From NCBI RefSeq assembly GCF_004551525.1, contig NZ_SATR01000006.1, positions 1 to 64,000 of the forward strand: a DNA stretch of 64,000 bases, given 5' to 3'. Shown in pieces: positions 55,027-64,000 of the stretch. The stretch is from Vibrio ouci (GTDB lineage Bacteria > Pseudomonadota > Gammaproteobacteria > Enterobacterales > Vibrionaceae). The notes beneath the pieces are model-generated. The model searched no databases. It had not been told where the DNA came from and worked only from the letters and a program-made list of their open reading frames with translations. A program made the position numbers and the translations under genes. Position 1 is the first letter of the stretch. Every line of letters begins with the position of its first letter.

Positions 55027-58000
55027 ATGAACATCAAGCTAACCAAACTCAGCATAGCCATGGCATCGCTCGGGCTTCTAGCAGGTTGTAATGATCAACT
55101 AGAAGTACAGGTGATGGATGGCTACCTCGAAAACGCCGAAGTGTGGCTCGACGTTAATGGCAACTATAAACTGGATGACCATGAACCGTCAGCGACGACA
55201 GATGAAACCGGATACGCTGCGATCGATATTAGCGGTTTATCTAAACAAGACCGCAACGTCCACCTTATCGCCCATGTTACGCGCGGTATTTCAATAGATA
55301 GTGACATTCCTGGCGTTACAGCCACAAGAGATTACTTGATGCTAGCACCGGCAGAGCATAGCTACATCACGCCACTCTCTACGTATGTTTCACTTCAGAT
55401 GAAGGATGGTCAGAGTGAAAAAAGAGCAACAGCTAAGCTTAGACGTCAGCTAAAACAGCCCAAGCTGGATTTGGACGCAGATTATATTGAAAATGGCCAA
55501 AGCTTAGTTGCGAGAACCGCAAAGGCGTTGAGCCAAGTTTTACCTGATAACATTGAAGAACACACTTTAGAAAACCTTTTAGAAACGGTGGAGCGCGGCA
55601 CAAAGGCCTTAGGCCAAGAGAAAAAACAGGGTAACCGCCGTCTAGAAGGTGTGACCTTGATGATTGATGGCAGCGGCCAGCCTGTTGTCGCAAAAGATAC
55701 CGACGGTGATGGCGTTGCCGACTCAGTGGACTTGTTCCCAACAGATATACAAGAGTCTGCCGATAGTGACAAAGATGGCATTGGCGATCATCGTGATTTA
55801 GACGATGACAACGACGGCTTTGCCGATAGCGTAGAATTTAGCTTAGGTACGGATCCTTATGACTCAGAAAGTCAGCCAAACGACCTTGATGGCGATAAGA
55901 TTCCAGACAGCTTAGACTCTGATATCGACGGCGATGGTTGGAGCAACGCCGATGAAGAGCGCTTAGGTAGCGATCCATACTCGGCTGAAAGTAAGCCAAG
56001 CGACTATGACGGAGATGGAATTGCGGATTCAGAAGATCAAGACCTCGACGGTGATGGGGCGCCAAACGCCAGCGATGCTTTTCCAAAAGATAAGTTCGAA
56101 AGTACTGACACCAATGGTGATGGATTAGGAGATTTTGCTTCTAGTGATGACGATGGAGATGGCATTCCTGACTCGATCGATCCAAATCCTAAGAGCCCAG
56201 ATAACACCTCGACCGAACCGGCACCAACGTACCAAGAAGCCGTTATCTACTATAAGCGTGATGATGGCAACTACGCGGATTGGGGCTTACACCTATGGAA
56301 CAACGCCAGCTGTGACGCAGTTAGCGATGGCGCATTAGATGGCGTAGATTGGGGCAACCCACTTATCTGGCAGGACATTCACCCTGAATATGGCGCAAAA
56401 TATACAGTAGCACTTAAAGAAGCTCACGGCGCTTGCATGAACTTTATCGTGCATAAAGGTAACGACAAAGCGCTGGGTGGTGACGACCTAAAACTTGAGT
56501 TCACTAAAGGCAATACACTCTACACCAGGCATGGCAGTTCAACGCTTAAATACTCACCTGATGAACAAACTCTTGTCGAGCTATCTGGAGCAGCGGCACA
56601 TTGGTTAGATCTTAATAGTTTCGCTTGGTTTGATCACTCACAAGCAAAATCTTACCAACTTTGGTCAACGTCGGCAGGTGCAGGAGATATTAGTAAACCG
56701 GAGCAGTTTACTAAGCGTGAACTTGCGTTAGCGGGCATTGTTGATAATGCTAAATTTCCACATCTAAAAGGTAGAGTCCAATTTGACTTGGCGGTAACAG
56801 GCGAGGAAGCAAAGGCACTACTAAAACAGCAGCTAATTGCCGTTGCACTCGATGAACAAGGCCAACCCCTTGTTGCAACACGCGTTCAAATCCCGGGTGT
56901 GATTGATGTCCTGTACACCAGTGGTCCGAACGATGCTGACGAAGCGAAGCTCGGTAGTTGGATTGAGCCTGATACAGCAAACTTCGCACTTTGGGCACCA
57001 ACCGCTCAAGATGTAGAGCTTTATCTATACGATAATGACAAAGCACTTGTTCAAGAGTCGCCGATTAAGATGACACCAAACTCAGATACAGGTGTTTGGA
57101 GCTATCAAGGAAGTGCAGCGCTAGAGAACATATTCTATCGCTACCGCGTCAAAGCTTACCATCCAAAAACGGATCATGTTGAATGGATGATGAGCACAGA
57201 CCCTTACTCACTGTCTCTCAGCACCGATAGCTTACATTCGCAGCTTGTGGACTTAAACTCGGCGCATACTAAGCCAAACGGTTGGGATAGTCACGATATC
57301 CCAGAACTACAGAACCCAGCAGATCACATCATATATGAGTTACATATTCGTGATTTTAGTGCGAGTGACCAGCTTGGTACCGCAGAGAGAAACGGCAAGT
57401 ATACTGCATTCTTAGAAGATGAACGTGACAGTGTTAAGCAGCTTAAGTCATTAAAAGATTCAGGCTTAACCACGATTCATTTACTGCCAAGCTATGACTT
57501 AGCCTCTGTACCTGAGCATGAGTCTAAAACCGTGAATCTTAATGATACGGTCGGTAAGTTGTGTTCCGTCAATCCGAAAGCGAAACTGTGTGAAGATGGA
57601 ACAAGCCATAGTGCGACAATTCTATCGCTTCTTGAACAAACCGATCCAAATACTGGTGAAGCTCAGGCTTTACTGGCGGATATTCGACCGTTAGATGGTT
57701 TCAACTGGGGTTACGATCCGTTCCACTACAGCGTGCCGGAAGGTAGCTATGCGGTATCGAAAGACGGTACTGATCGAATTCGTGAATATCGTCAAATGGT
57801 TAAGAAGCTCCACGATATGGGTTTCCGAGTCGTTCAAGACGTGGTGTACAACCACACTTATTCATCGGGTCTTTATGATAAGTCAGTACTCGATAAAACC
57901 GTTCCGGGCTACTACCACCGTTTAAACCCAATGACAGGTGTAGTAGAGAACTCAACGTGTTGTGATAATACGGCTTCTGAAAACCGCATGTTTGAGAAGT

Positions 58001-61000
58001 TAGTGGCTGACAGCGTCATGATGTGGGCGCAAGACTACAAGATAGATGGCTTCCGTTTTGATTTGATGGGCCACTTAATGAAGTCAAGCATGCTGCATAT
58101 CTACGACAAAGCGAAGCAAGTAGATCCAGACACTTGGTTCTACGGTGAAGGCTGGAACTTCGGTGAGGTTGCTAACGGTCAGCGTGGTGAAAACGCGACA
58201 CAATGGCCGATGGCAGGTACGGGGATTGGTACTTATAACGATAGACTTCGCGATGGAGTCCGTGGTGGGCCATTCGATAGTGGCGATGCACTGCTCCAAA
58301 CCCCAGGATTTGCTAATGCCGGAGACCGATTCGATGAAGGTCTGAAATCGAAAATGGATTTGATTCGTTACGGTATGACAGGCAACCTGCAAAACTACCC
58401 GTTAGAGACTTACAGTGGCAGCGTGGTATATGGCAAAGACTATCAGTATGGTGGTCAAGGCGCTGCGTATACTCTCGATCCACAAGAGTCGATCAACTAT
58501 GTATCTAAGCACGACAACCAAACGTTGTGGGACTTTAACCAGTACAAAGCCTCGGCTGATATGACCTCTGAGCAACGTGCTCGAATGCAGATTGTTGGGC
58601 TATCAACGGTGATGTTAGGCCAAGGCGTACCATTCCTGCATATGGGCTCAGAGCTACTTCGCTCTAAATCAATGGAACGCGATAGCTACGACAGTGGTGA
58701 CTGGTACAACAAAGTCGATTTCAGCAAACAAACCAATAACTGGAATATCGGCTTACCGCGCGCAGACAAAGATCAAGCTAACTGGAGTGCGATTCAATCC
58801 GTGATTAGCAATCCAAACACGGTCGCTTCTGCACAGGATATCGAATGGACAGACAGTGCATTTAAAGCATTGCTGCAAGTACGCGCGTCAACGCCACTAC
58901 TTAAGCTGGTATCAGAGCAAGAAGTGGTCGATCGAGTTCGTTTCCATAATACCGGAAGCAACGCACTGCCGGGTCTGATTGCAATGTCTGTGAACGATGG
59001 AGTTTCAGTCGGCGCGGACTTAGATCACAACAACGATGCGATTCTTGTGTTGATCAATGCCAATACCTCAGAGCAAAGCATCAAGATTAGCGGCGCACAA
59101 GGTTTTGAGCTGCATAGCGCGCTTCAAAACTCGACTGATGACATAGTTAAGCAAGCTAGCTTTGCCAATGAAACCTTTACGGTTCCACCACTGACTGCGG
59201 CGGTATTTGTACTACCACAAGCTGGTGAACAGGGTGAAGGCCTAGTTGTTGACAACAAACCTGTTGATGTTGCGCCATATGGAAGTACCCAGCTCTATGT
59301 TCGTGGGTCAATGAACGGGTGGAATACTAGCAATGAAATGCACTACCAAGGTGAGGGTATCTACACATTTAATGGATACTTAACCCCTGGTGTGTATGAG
59401 TTCAAATTGGCGTCTGCAGATTGGAGCGCGGTAGACCTTGGCTTTGGTGCCTTCACTCAAGCAGATGGTTCGGTCACGCTTGAAGATGCGGGTAATGGAA
59501 ACATTAAAGTTACCGTCATCGAGCAAGGTGTTTATGACTTTAGTTTAAATGCCAAAGACCAGTCATCTCTACAAGTTGCGGTGGAAGATACAGGGCTAGA
59601 TTACGGTTGCTACAGTGATACCAATACGGCTTGTGATTTACGTATCTATCAAGTCATGGTTGAGTCCTTTGTTGATGGTGACTCAAACCACGACTACGGC
59701 GTAGGTTATGGCAACTCACATCATAAAGGGGATCTTCAAGGGATCATTAATAGCCTCGACTATATCAAGAGCCTCAATATGAATGCGCTTTGGCTAACAC
59801 CGGTGTTTGATTCATGTGCCGGACAAGGAGGAGACGACAAACTCGATGCGACAGGCTACTTTGCTTGTGACTTCTTTAACGTTGACCCTAAATTTGGAAC
59901 CAACGAGAAGTTAAAAGAGCTGATTGATACAGCTCACGCAAAAGGACTTTATGTGTTCTTAGACGGTGTATTTGGTCATACCAACATCAATGGTGCCAAG
60001 CCTTCACCAACAGGCAAAGTGCCTAGTTTAAGAAAAGAGTCAGGTTACCCAGGCCAATATGTCATCTATCCAAATGCAGATAGTGAAGCCTTCTTCACTG
60101 AAGTGGCCACATACTGGATTAAAGAGTATGAAATTGATGGATGGAGATTGGACCAAGCGTACCAAGTTCCCTTAGATAGCTGGAGTCGTATGCGCACGGC
60201 AGTAGAAGCAGCATCGATGGAAAATGTTCTAGCCGGTAAGGCGTGGGGCACACTCGGTTACATGGTCGGTGAAGCATGGAGTAGTGCTGATGAAATTACA
60301 CGCACTGTCTATGGCAGCGACGCTAAACCAGGGCTTTCATCTGCATTTAACTTCCCGCTTCGTTACGGCTTAGTTCAGGCGCTTGCTGTGGAAGAGTCGG
60401 GCGCCAAGGGCAATGCTCGGGCACTCGATGCACAATGGAACTCTAGAACAAAAGCGCCGTATCATGCGATGCCAAACTTAATGATTGGTAACCACGATTT
60501 AGTTCGCTTTGGTGACTTGATTCAACGTGGTGGATTAGGCGATTACTTCCAACGCCATAAAGCCGCATACAGTTTCTTAGCTGCATATTCTGGCCCAATT
60601 ACCTTCTACTACGGTGAGGAAATTGGTGATGAAGTTGAAAACTTTGACGCTAAAGTAACGTCAGATTGTGTCAGCCAAGGGCTTTGTGATGACCACGTTG
60701 CACGTTCAAGTGCGAAAGTTGAAGGCGTTACGTCTACAACTCTTAGCCATGAGCGAAGCGATCTTAAGCAATACGTCGCTAAATTGATGAAGGTTCGCAG
60801 TGAGCATTCAGCGTTATTCAACGGTGAAAGAAGAAACCTTTGGCTAGATGATACGCTCTATGCCGATCTTAAAGTTGATGGTGAGCAGCAAGTTATCTAC
60901 GTTCTTAATTCGAGTGAAAGCCTACGTACGCTCGATGTGGATTTATCACGTATCAAATCAGCGTCAGAGTTTGTCGATCTGATGACGGGTGAGAGTATTA

Positions 61001-61068
61001 GCATTCAGTCTGCTAATGGAGCGGTTCAAGTTCCGTCACTAACTGGTCGACTTCTGTTGGTTAAATAA
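55027..61068 (+). CDS. pulA: Lipoprotein amylopullulanase with two GH13 catalytic modules
   Basis: The start at 55027 begins a lipoprotein signal with lipobox LLAGC (C21). Order: unknown N-terminal domain (~25-215), acidic calcium-binding thrombospondin-3-like repeats (DTDGDGVADSVD type, ~220-390), pullulanase-type carbohydrate-binding and linker domains (~400-750), first GH13 pullulanase module with nucleophile D1012 (DGFRFD), acid/base E1041 (GEGW) and SKHDNQT; a starch-binding-like beta domain (~1420-1530); second GH13 amylase module with D1709 (DGWRLD), E1749 (VGEAW) and GNHDLVR. Both active sites look complete. It should cleave alpha-1,6 and probably alpha-1,4 bonds of extracellular glycogen/starch. 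At 2,013 residues it is about twice a typical pullulanase. Confidence 0.92.
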   Translation: MNIKLTKLSIAMASLGLLAGCNDQLEVQVMDGYLENAEVWLDVNGNYKLDDHEPSATTDETGYAAIDISGLSKQDRNVHLIAHVTRGISIDSDIPGVTATRDYLMLAPAEHSYITPLSTYVSLQMKDGQSEKRATAKLRRQLKQPKLDLDADYIENGQSLVARTAKALSQVLPDNIEEHTLENLLETVERGTKALGQEKKQGNRRLEGVTLMIDGSGQPVVAKDTDGDGVADSVDLFPTDIQESADSDKDGIGDHRDLDDDNDGFADSVEFSLGTDPYDSESQPNDLDGDKIPDSLDSDIDGDGWSNADEERLGSDPYSAESKPSDYDGDGIADSEDQDLDGDGAPNASDAFPKDKFESTDTNGDGLGDFASSDDDGDGIPDSIDPNPKSPDNTSTEPAPTYQEAVIYYKRDDGNYADWGLHLWNNASCDAVSDGALDGVDWGNPLIWQDIHPEYGAKYTVALKEAHGACMNFIVHKGNDKALGGDDLKLEFTKGNTLYTRHGSSTLKYSPDEQTLVELSGAAAHWLDLNSFAWFDHSQAKSYQLWSTSAGAGDISKPEQFTKRELALAGIVDNAKFPHLKGRVQFDLAVTGEEAKALLKQQLIAVALDEQGQPLVATRVQIPGVIDVLYTSGPNDADEAKLGSWIEPDTANFALWAPTAQDVELYLYDNDKALVQESPIKMTPNSDTGVWSYQGSAALENIFYRYRVKAYHPKTDHVEWMMSTDPYSLSLSTDSLHSQLVDLNSAHTKPNGWDSHDIPELQNPADHIIYELHIRDFSASDQLGTAERNGKYTAFLEDERDSVKQLKSLKDSGLTTIHLLPSYDLASVPEHESKTVNLNDTVGKLCSVNPKAKLCEDGTSHSATILSLLEQTDPNTGEAQALLADIRPLDGFNWGYDPFHYSVPEGSYAVSKDGTDRIREYRQMVKKLHDMGFRVVQDVVYNHTYSSGLYDKSVLDKTVPGYYHRLNPMTGVVENSTCCDNTASENRMFEKLVADSVMMWAQDYKIDGFRFDLMGHLMKSSMLHIYDKAKQVDPDTWFYGEGWNFGEVANGQRGENATQWPMAGTGIGTYNDRLRDGVRGGPFDSGDALLQTPGFANAGDRFDEGLKSKMDLIRYGMTGNLQNYPLETYSGSVVYGKDYQYGGQGAAYTLDPQESINYVSKHDNQTLWDFNQYKASADMTSEQRARMQIVGLSTVMLGQGVPFLHMGSELLRSKSMERDSYDSGDWYNKVDFSKQTNNWNIGLPRADKDQANWSAIQSVISNPNTVASAQDIEWTDSAFKALLQVRASTPLLKLVSEQEVVDRVRFHNTGSNALPGLIAMSVNDGVSVGADLDHNNDAILVLINANTSEQSIKISGAQGFELHSALQNSTDDIVKQASFANETFTVPPLTAAVFVLPQAGEQGEGLVVDNKPVDVAPYGSTQLYVRGSMNGWNTSNEMHYQGEGIYTFNGYLTPGVYEFKLASADWSAVDLGFGAFTQADGSVTLEDAGNGNIKVTVIEQGVYDFSLNAKDQSSLQVAVEDTGLDYGCYSDTNTACDLRIYQVMVESFVDGDSNHDYGVGYGNSHHKGDLQGIINSLDYIKSLNMNALWLTPVFDSCAGQGGDDKLDATGYFACDFFNVDPKFGTNEKLKELIDTAHAKGLYVFLDGVFGHTNINGAKPSPTGKVPSLRKESGYPGQYVIYPNADSEAFFTEVATYWIKEYEIDGWRLDQAYQVPLDSWSRMRTAVEAASMENVLAGKAWGTLGYMVGEAWSSADEITRTVYGSDAKPGLSSAFNFPLRYGLVQALAVEESGAKGNARALDAQWNSRTKAPYHAMPNLMIGNHDLVRFGDLIQRGGLGDYFQRHKAAYSFLAAYSGPITFYYGEEIGDEVENFDAKVTSDCVSQGLCDDHVARSSAKVEGVTSTTLSHERSDLKQYVAKLMKVRSEHSALFNGERRNLWLDDTLYADLKVDGEQQVIYVLNSSESLRTLDVDLSRIKSASEFVDLMTGESISIQSANGAVQVPSLTGRLLLVK

Positions 61069-61093
61069 CAAGCTCGAGTTATCAAGCAATAAC

Positions 61094-61123
61094 AACAAAG
61101 GCGCCCAATTGAGCGCCTTTGTT
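61094..61123 (+). terminator. Terminator after pulA
   Basis: AACAAAGGCGC, loop CCAATTGA, GCGCCTTTGTT is an 11-bp stem 25 bp after the stop codon. Confidence 0.88.
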
Positions 61124-61267
61124 ATTACTTGATAAAGATGGTAATTTACAAAAATACGACACTATTCAGTGATATATTTAAAGCATAATAATCGATTAAT
61201 AATTAGTAAACATAGCAGTGCTGTCACATAAATGAATACTCAAACATCCTAAATGTAAGGGTATATA

Positions 61268-62920
61268 ATGAAACATACGGAGACAGAAAATAAATATACA
61301 GTCATTGTTGCTACTAGCTCGGTGCTTTTATCTTTGTCGGTCTGCGCGCTATTTTATAGTACGGCCAATGTAGCCGATGAGATTAACGCGGAAGGGAGAT
61401 CGTCTCCTGAGACAGATGTCATTGGCGGCATCAAAGCCAAACCCGGCCAGTTTCCATTTATGGGGCGACTATTGCCAAGAAACGCGTCGTCGAACGACCG
61501 CGGAATCTGTGGCGCTACGTTAATTCATCCACGATATGTGCTCACTGCGCTTCATTGTATTGATTATAGCACTGCTAAAGGCCTAAGCGTCCAAGTTGGC
61601 GCATATGATCTAGAAGCAAAAGATGGTGAACGTATAGATGTGAAGAATATCTTTTTTCCTACGTCGAAACCAATTGGAGAATACTATGATGATGGCTCTG
61701 GAGAATATGTTCAAGTTATGGAACTTTATGACTATGCCGTTCTAGAGCTGACAAAACCTTCTAAGTACCCATTCATTGAGCTGATGAACCCCGAAGAATT
61801 TGCTCTAGTCAAGCCTGGGGAGTTAACTACGACAATGGGTTGGGGGGATAATGAACTTGACGAACGACATGAGCAAGAATTGACTGCGTTGGACGAACAA
61901 GGCTCCAAACCAGACCACATTCTTAATTATGTAAACGTACCTTATGTCGATCTTGAAGTATGTAAAGCAGTTGGCGGCCAATACTCAAAAATAGGTAATG
62001 AATCAATTTGTGCAGGCTTCAAGGAGGGCAAAAAGGACTCTTGCTATGGTGATAGTGGTGGCCCACTGCTCGCAACAGCGGGTGAGGAGGCAGACAAGCA
62101 AGTAGGTATCGTTAGTTGGGGTGAAGGTTGTGCGCAGCCTGATGCGTATGGTGTTTATGCTAGTATACCTTATCACCTAGAAGACATTGAATACTTACAA
62201 CATGGAATTTCGTACACACAGGACTATTATGATTTGAAACTCATGAGCCAAAGTCGCCATGGTGAAAGGTTAGACTACAAAAATTACCGCGATTCAGCAG
62301 TTCAACTTGGCAGTCCACAAGTACACGAAGGTAACATTACTCGAAACACCTGCCCAGAATGGCTAGCACCTAACCAAGAGTGTTACGTTGATGTAACCTG
62401 GGAAAATACCAATGATCAGCGCGTTATCGCTGATGTAGTCTCCATGCCAATTCTAACACCGGAATTGGAGTTATTATCATTCATTAAATTCGACTATGCT
62501 AGTGACGCCCCTAGCTATTACTCAAAAGTATTAGGCAACGCTAAGCTCGATATATTGGCATATGGGGCCAATTGGGAAATTGATGAAGATATATTTAGTG
62601 AAGGTGTATCGTCATTGACTAACCCTAAAATTAATGTAGGCGAAGAAAGCGTAATATCGATCAGGGATTTACCGCCAGGTAAGCTACAACTTGATATTAT
62701 GGTAGATAACGCTAATGGATGGGATTCAATATACTTCAACGTAAATGGACAATCTTATCCTTTTTATAACGCCAGTATTGAAGAGGAGTTTGTTTCAATA
62801 CCACTGCCCCTTGAGCAAGATAACAATGATGTGCAAATTATATACACAAATCATGGGAATGACGCTAAGATATGGATAGATGATTTACACTTCAAGAAAC
62901 TAGAAGATGAAATAATATAA
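61268..62920 (+). CDS. Secreted trypsin-like serine protease (S1A) with C-terminal extension
   Basis: The 550-residue protein has an N-terminal hydrophobic export segment (residues ~11-33) and an S1A protease domain (51-~305). The triad is H96 (TALHCID), D155 (DYAVLEL) and S263 (GDSGGPLL). D257, six residues before the Ser, predicts cleavage after Arg/Lys. The ~245-residue C-terminal part contains a beta-rich NTCPEWLAPNQECYVDVTW region and a jelly-roll-like end; it has no GlyGly-CTERM sorting tail as in V. cholerae Ves proteases. The N-terminus of the mature enzyme (VIGG) is preceded by Asp, not Arg/Lys, so activation is unusual. It converges on the ToxR/S-like pair. Confidence 0.9.
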   Translation: MKHTETENKYTVIVATSSVLLSLSVCALFYSTANVADEINAEGRSSPETDVIGGIKAKPGQFPFMGRLLPRNASSNDRGICGATLIHPRYVLTALHCIDYSTAKGLSVQVGAYDLEAKDGERIDVKNIFFPTSKPIGEYYDDGSGEYVQVMELYDYAVLELTKPSKYPFIELMNPEEFALVKPGELTTTMGWGDNELDERHEQELTALDEQGSKPDHILNYVNVPYVDLEVCKAVGGQYSKIGNESICAGFKEGKKDSCYGDSGGPLLATAGEEADKQVGIVSWGEGCAQPDAYGVYASIPYHLEDIEYLQHGISYTQDYYDLKLMSQSRHGERLDYKNYRDSAVQLGSPQVHEGNITRNTCPEWLAPNQECYVDVTWENTNDQRVIADVVSMPILTPELELLSFIKFDYASDAPSYYSKVLGNAKLDILAYGANWEIDEDIFSEGVSSLTNPKINVGEESVISIRDLPPGKLQLDIMVDNANGWDSIYFNVNGQSYPFYNASIEEEFVSIPLPLEQDNNDVQIIYTNHGNDAKIWIDDLHFKKLEDEII

Positions 62921-62927
62921 ATCGTTT

Positions 62928-62953
62928 ACTGCCTAGCTCTTGTGCTAGGCAGT
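62928..62953. terminator. Bidirectional hairpin between protease and ToxS-like gene
   Basis: ACTGCCTAGC, loop TCTTGT, GCTAGGCAGT sits between the two convergent stop codons and can serve both transcripts. Confidence 0.8.
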
Positions 62954-62954
62954 A

Positions 62955-63404
62955 TTATTTGAGTAAGAGAAGCTTGCCTTTTATCTTTCCTTCGTAAAGT
63001 GTTGGTACAGGATGGTTATCCCATATATAAATTGTATCACCGAATCTTTCGATCCTACTGAACCTAAACCATAAATGTTGGCTGAGTAAGTTTTCTTGTG
63101 TGACTTTGTCATCTGACACAACACCAAAAAGTTGCTCGCGGCTTTCAAATATTCTTATCCACTGATGTCCAAATAATAACTGCCAAGATGAGATTCGCCA
63201 CTGAGATACTATTTCCTCATCCTCGTTATAATTAGTGTGCAACGCTGTAACCCGTCCTCGGTAGGCGAAAATTTGGGCTTTACGATTTTCATGTGTGATG
63301 ACTATTTCATAATTACTAATATACCCAATTGTTGCTCCATATGAAAATAACGCAATTATGATAAGTGATATCGCTAAAGCTGATATTCTCAATGTTCTAA
63401 TCAT
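62955..63404 (-). CDS. ToxS/VtrC-like membrane-anchored periplasmic partner protein
   Basis: The 149-residue protein has one N-terminal membrane helix (residues ~8-28) and a periplasmic domain rich in beta strands and aromatics (WQLLFGHQWIRIFESREQLFG; FRFSRIERFGDTIYIWD). It overlaps the upstream wHTH regulator gene by 8 bp (63397-63404). Size, topology and overlap match the small partners of ToxR-like regulators (ToxS, TcpH, VtrC), which stabilise or form a ligand-binding barrel with the regulator's periplasmic domain. I see no sequence motif that fixes one subfamily. Confidence 0.7.
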   Translation of the reverse strand: MIRTLRISALAISLIIIALFSYGATIGYISNYEIVITHENRKAQIFAYRGRVTALHTNYNEDEEIVSQWRISSWQLLFGHQWIRIFESREQLFGVVSDDKVTQENLLSQHLWFRFSRIERFGDTIYIWDNHPVPTLYEGKIKGKLLLLK

Positions 63405-64000
63405 ATTGCTTTACCTCTACCCACTCGCCAGACTTATTAAAATACAATTTTCTACCGTCACCCGGTACGACACTGTCTATGGAGGAGAGTACTTCCAGTT
63501 GATTTCTTTCGTTGTAGCAAAATGAAGCGTCATCAACATTTTTACATTCAACTCCCACCCATGCGATAGAGGTGAAAATCAATATTACGCTGATGAAAAT
63601 AATCACAGTGATCGATAATGTGAATGAAATAACTTCGTGAATATTACCAATCATAAAGGGTTTAGAGCGGTGTTCGGCAGTAGTGGGGGATTTATTTTCT
63701 TTTACTGGCACTTCTAGCTTGTATCCCACCCTAGGTATATTGATTATTTCAATTTCAGCTAAATTTAATACTTTTCGAATGTTGGTCATGGCAACAGGAA
63801 GAGAGTTTGGGCCGATTATGTCGGGACGTCCCCAGCCAGCGACGAGTAAGTCATGCTTTGTAACCACATTCCCAACGCTTTGATATAGGCAAAGCAAAAT
63901 CGCACTTTCCGGGTGTGTCAAAGGCATGGATTTCCCGCTTGGAAGGCGAACTTCCGAAGTCGAATCATCTTTGACTAAAACGCAATTACCAATTTTAACA
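63397..64000 (-). CDS. ToxR/VtrA-like transmembrane transcriptional regulator, 5' end outside the window
   Basis: The frame is open to the right edge (visible start of the fragment reads VKIGNCVLVKDD), so the true start lies beyond 64000. The cytoplasmic domain is an OmpR/ToxR-type winged helix (LTHPESAILLCLYQ; DLLVAGWGRPD; TNIRKVL; INIPRVGYKL). A membrane helix (TLSITVIIFISVILIFTSIAW) and a short periplasmic domain with two Cys (VECKN; SFCYN) follow. It lacks a receiver domain, as in ToxR, so it likely binds DNA while in the membrane and senses a periplasmic signal with its overlapping partner. Confidence 0.85.
   Translation of the reverse strand, partial: VKIGNCVLVKDDSTSEVRLPSGKSMPLTHPESAILLCLYQSVGNVVTKHDLLVAGWGRPDIIGPNSLPVAMTNIRKVLNLAEIEIINIPRVGYKLEVPVKENKSPTTAEHRSKPFMIGNIHEVISFTLSITVIIFISVILIFTSIAWVGVECKNVDDASFCYNERNQLEVLSSIDSVVPGDGRKLYFNKSGEWVEVKQYD

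Noticed and set aside
55439..56086. Overlapping minus-strand ORFs of 80-100 codons in pulA
   Set aside because: They are shadows produced by the repetitive GAT/GGC codons of the calcium-binding repeats.
1..64000. CRISPR arrays, tRNA or rRNA genes, prophage or integron
   Set aside because: No direct-repeat arrays, tRNA-like cloverleaf with CCA/T-loop pattern, rRNA, phage structural genes or attC-like series were seen.

Overview
The window is Gram-negative gammaproteobacterial DNA that reads as Vibrio, most likely from the secondary chromosome (inference from gene content and style: nap operon with a TIGR02808-type micro-ORF, narQP, HMG-CoA reductase, FabV, several c-di-GMP proteins). The left edge is the tail of a Tn5/IS50-like insertion sequence. 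No tRNA, rRNA or CRISPR array was found.

Layout. 1-4.5 kb: IS end, class I HMG-CoA reductase, two small unknown proteins, YccS-type membrane protein. 4.8-8.2 kb: helD, cutA, a 2-oxoglutarate/iron oxygenase. 8.2-13 kb: a minus-strand signalling operon encoding a REC-DUF3369-HD-GYP regulator (broken by a one-base frameshift), a periplasmic peptide-type binding protein and a histidine kinase. 13.2-18 kb: DnaJ-related protein, acetyltransferase, ABC-class ATPase, GAF-GGDEF-EAL protein. 18.2-23.3 kb: fabV, tesA and ybbA-ybbP, the last two units divergent from one shared CATG. 23.26-23.45 kb: an unusual non-coding block with DnaA-box-like repeats. 23.5-27.4 kb: FAD oxidoreductase and pxpABC (5-oxoprolinase). 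27.6-32 kb: an operon of TonB receptor (two in-frame UAA stops), YfiR-like protein and diguanylate cyclase. 32.1-33.2 kb: galE.

33.3-42 kb is an anaerobic respiration block: napFDABC plus a micro-ORF, divergent from narQ-narP, with a perfect NarP-type palindrome and an FNR-like box between them, followed by dcuC. 42-49 kb: EAL protein, small unknown proteins, cytochrome b561-yceI, a formate/nitrite channel fused to CBS domains, LysR regulator, DUF1097 protein. 49-54.6 kb: OLD-family nuclease (YbjD), a 5'-nucleotidase-like protein without signal peptide, a 31-residue membrane peptide, a yybP-ykoY (Mn2+) riboswitch controlling a TerC/Alx protein, and a DUF1127-like small protein. 55-61 kb: a roughly 2,013-residue lipoprotein joining two GH13 catalytic modules (pullulanase plus amylase) behind possible MalT boxes. 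61-64 kb: a secreted trypsin-like protease convergent with a ToxR/ToxS- or VtrA/VtrC-like overlapping gene pair that runs off the right edge.

Common threads are c-di-GMP turnover (four proteins, one of them broken), anaerobic nitrate respiration and extracellular polymer degradation. Two signalling loci carry inactivating changes, which suggests recent loss of specific sensory inputs or, for the frameshift, a sequencing error. All assignments come from reading the sequence by eye; no database search was run.
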